Below are positions 5,267-5,554 of a stretch of DNA of 5,554 nucleotides, one piece after another. Position numbers and translations under genes: made by a program. Position 1 is the stretch's first letter. The number at the start of each line of letters is the position of its first letter. The stretch comes from Gemmatimonadota bacterium. Its GTDB lineage: Bacteria; Gemmatimonadota; Gemmatimonadetes; Gemmatimonadales; GWC2-71-9. The stretch spans positions 1-5,554 of the forward strand of contig JANYAG010000044.1 in NCBI GenBank assembly GCA_025361465.1, in the 5' to 3' direction. A model generated the notes under the pieces. The model was not told the origin of the DNA. It saw only the letters and a list, made by a program, of their open reading frames with translations, and made no database searches.

Positions 5267-5554
5267 TCCTTCAGCGTCCAGCGTGAGGTGTCGCGGTGCT
5301 CGACCTTGGCCATCATCCGGTCGAAGGCCTCCTGCAGGTTGATGCCCTCGCGATTCGCCATGCAGATGATCACGAAGAGAATATCGGCCATCTCCATCGC
5401 GACATCACCTTCCGCTTCGTCGGACTTCTTCGTCTTCTCTCCGTACCGGTGGTTGATCTCGCGCGCGAGCTCGCCCACCTCCTCGGACAGGCGGGCGATG
5501 TTGGTCAATGGATGGAAGTACCCCTCCTTGAATTGCGAGATCCAGGCGTCGACA
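5263..5554 (-). CDS. MazG-like nucleotide pyrophosphohydrolase (5' end cut by window edge)
   Basis: Members of this all-alpha NTP-pyrophosphatase family hydrolyse nucleoside triphosphates to monophosphate and pyrophosphate and are thought to clear non-canonical nucleotides in the cytoplasm. The visible 96 residues contain WISQFKEGYFHPLTNIARL, then the metal-binding helix motif EEVGELAREI and the second acidic helix EMADILFVIICMAN, giving the E-E-x-x-E and E-x-x-D sets. They end with the INLQEAF stretch and a short C-terminus. The frame stays open to base 5554, and family members read YFHPLTN at this point, so the TTG at 5508 is an internal Leu codon rather than the start. Roughly ten N-terminal residues are probably missing. 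It resembles the short single-domain YpjD-type proteins (about 105-115 residues), not two-domain MazG. Its TGA overlaps the ATG of the exported Cys-rich protein by 4 bases. Confidence 0.92.
   Translation of the reverse strand, partial: VDAWISQFKEGYFHPLTNIARLSEEVGELAREINHRYGEKTKKSDEAEGDVAMEMADILFVIICMANREGINLQEAFDRMMAKVEHRDTSRWTLKE

Noticed and set aside
5506..5508. TTG as the start of the MazG-like gene
   Set aside because: The frame continues upstream to the window edge with family-conserved residues (YFHPLTN), so this Leu codon is internal and the real start is outside the window.

Overview
The window is GC-rich, tightly packed bacterial DNA holding seven genes, two of them cut by the window edges. 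Adjacent genes abut or overlap, intergenic gaps are short, and two intergenic spacers carry tandem 7-bp repeats. With an exported Cys-rich probable lipoprotein, this suggests a high-GC Gram-negative free-living bacterium. Gemmatimonadota or a similar phylum is my best guess, but this is an impression, because no rRNA or other marker gene is present.

Layout, left to right. (1) Positions 1-1588, minus strand: an APC-superfamily amino-acid permease is followed, with no spacer at all, by the start of a PLP-dependent beta-eliminating lyase (tryptophanase/tyrosine phenol-lyase family). This looks like an uptake-plus-degradation unit for an aromatic amino acid. (2) Positions 1589-1766: a 178-bp divergent control region with a 5-unit heptamer array, a weak candidate promoter and a small dyad. 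(3) Positions 1767-3918, plus strand: monofunctional proline dehydrogenase, a 96-residue acidic protein of unknown function, and the circularly permuted ribosome-assembly GTPase RsgA. Spacing of 23 bp and 17 bp or less suggests one transcript. (4) Positions 3919-3955: a 37-bp gap between convergent genes, mostly filled by four copies of a different heptamer. (5) Positions 3956-5554, minus strand: a MazG-like nucleotide pyrophosphohydrolase whose 5' end is off the window, overlapping by 4 bp a 436-residue exported cysteine-rich protein.

The two divergent units share an amino-acid catabolism theme: aromatic amino-acid import and cleavage on one side, proline oxidation on the other. RsgA and the MazG-like protein are housekeeping functions.

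The most unusual item is the exported protein at 3956-5266. Apart from its likely lipobox Cys, all 18 cysteines fall into nine close pairs. Where the pairs are contiguous they recur every 33-35 residues, the period of a TPR-like helical hairpin, and the second Cys is usually followed by Tyr or Phe. It looks like a disulfide-stapled extracytoplasmic helical solenoid with a His/Met-rich insertion. I do not recognise it as a named family. No RNA gene, CRISPR array, insertion sequence or convincing factor-independent terminator was seen.
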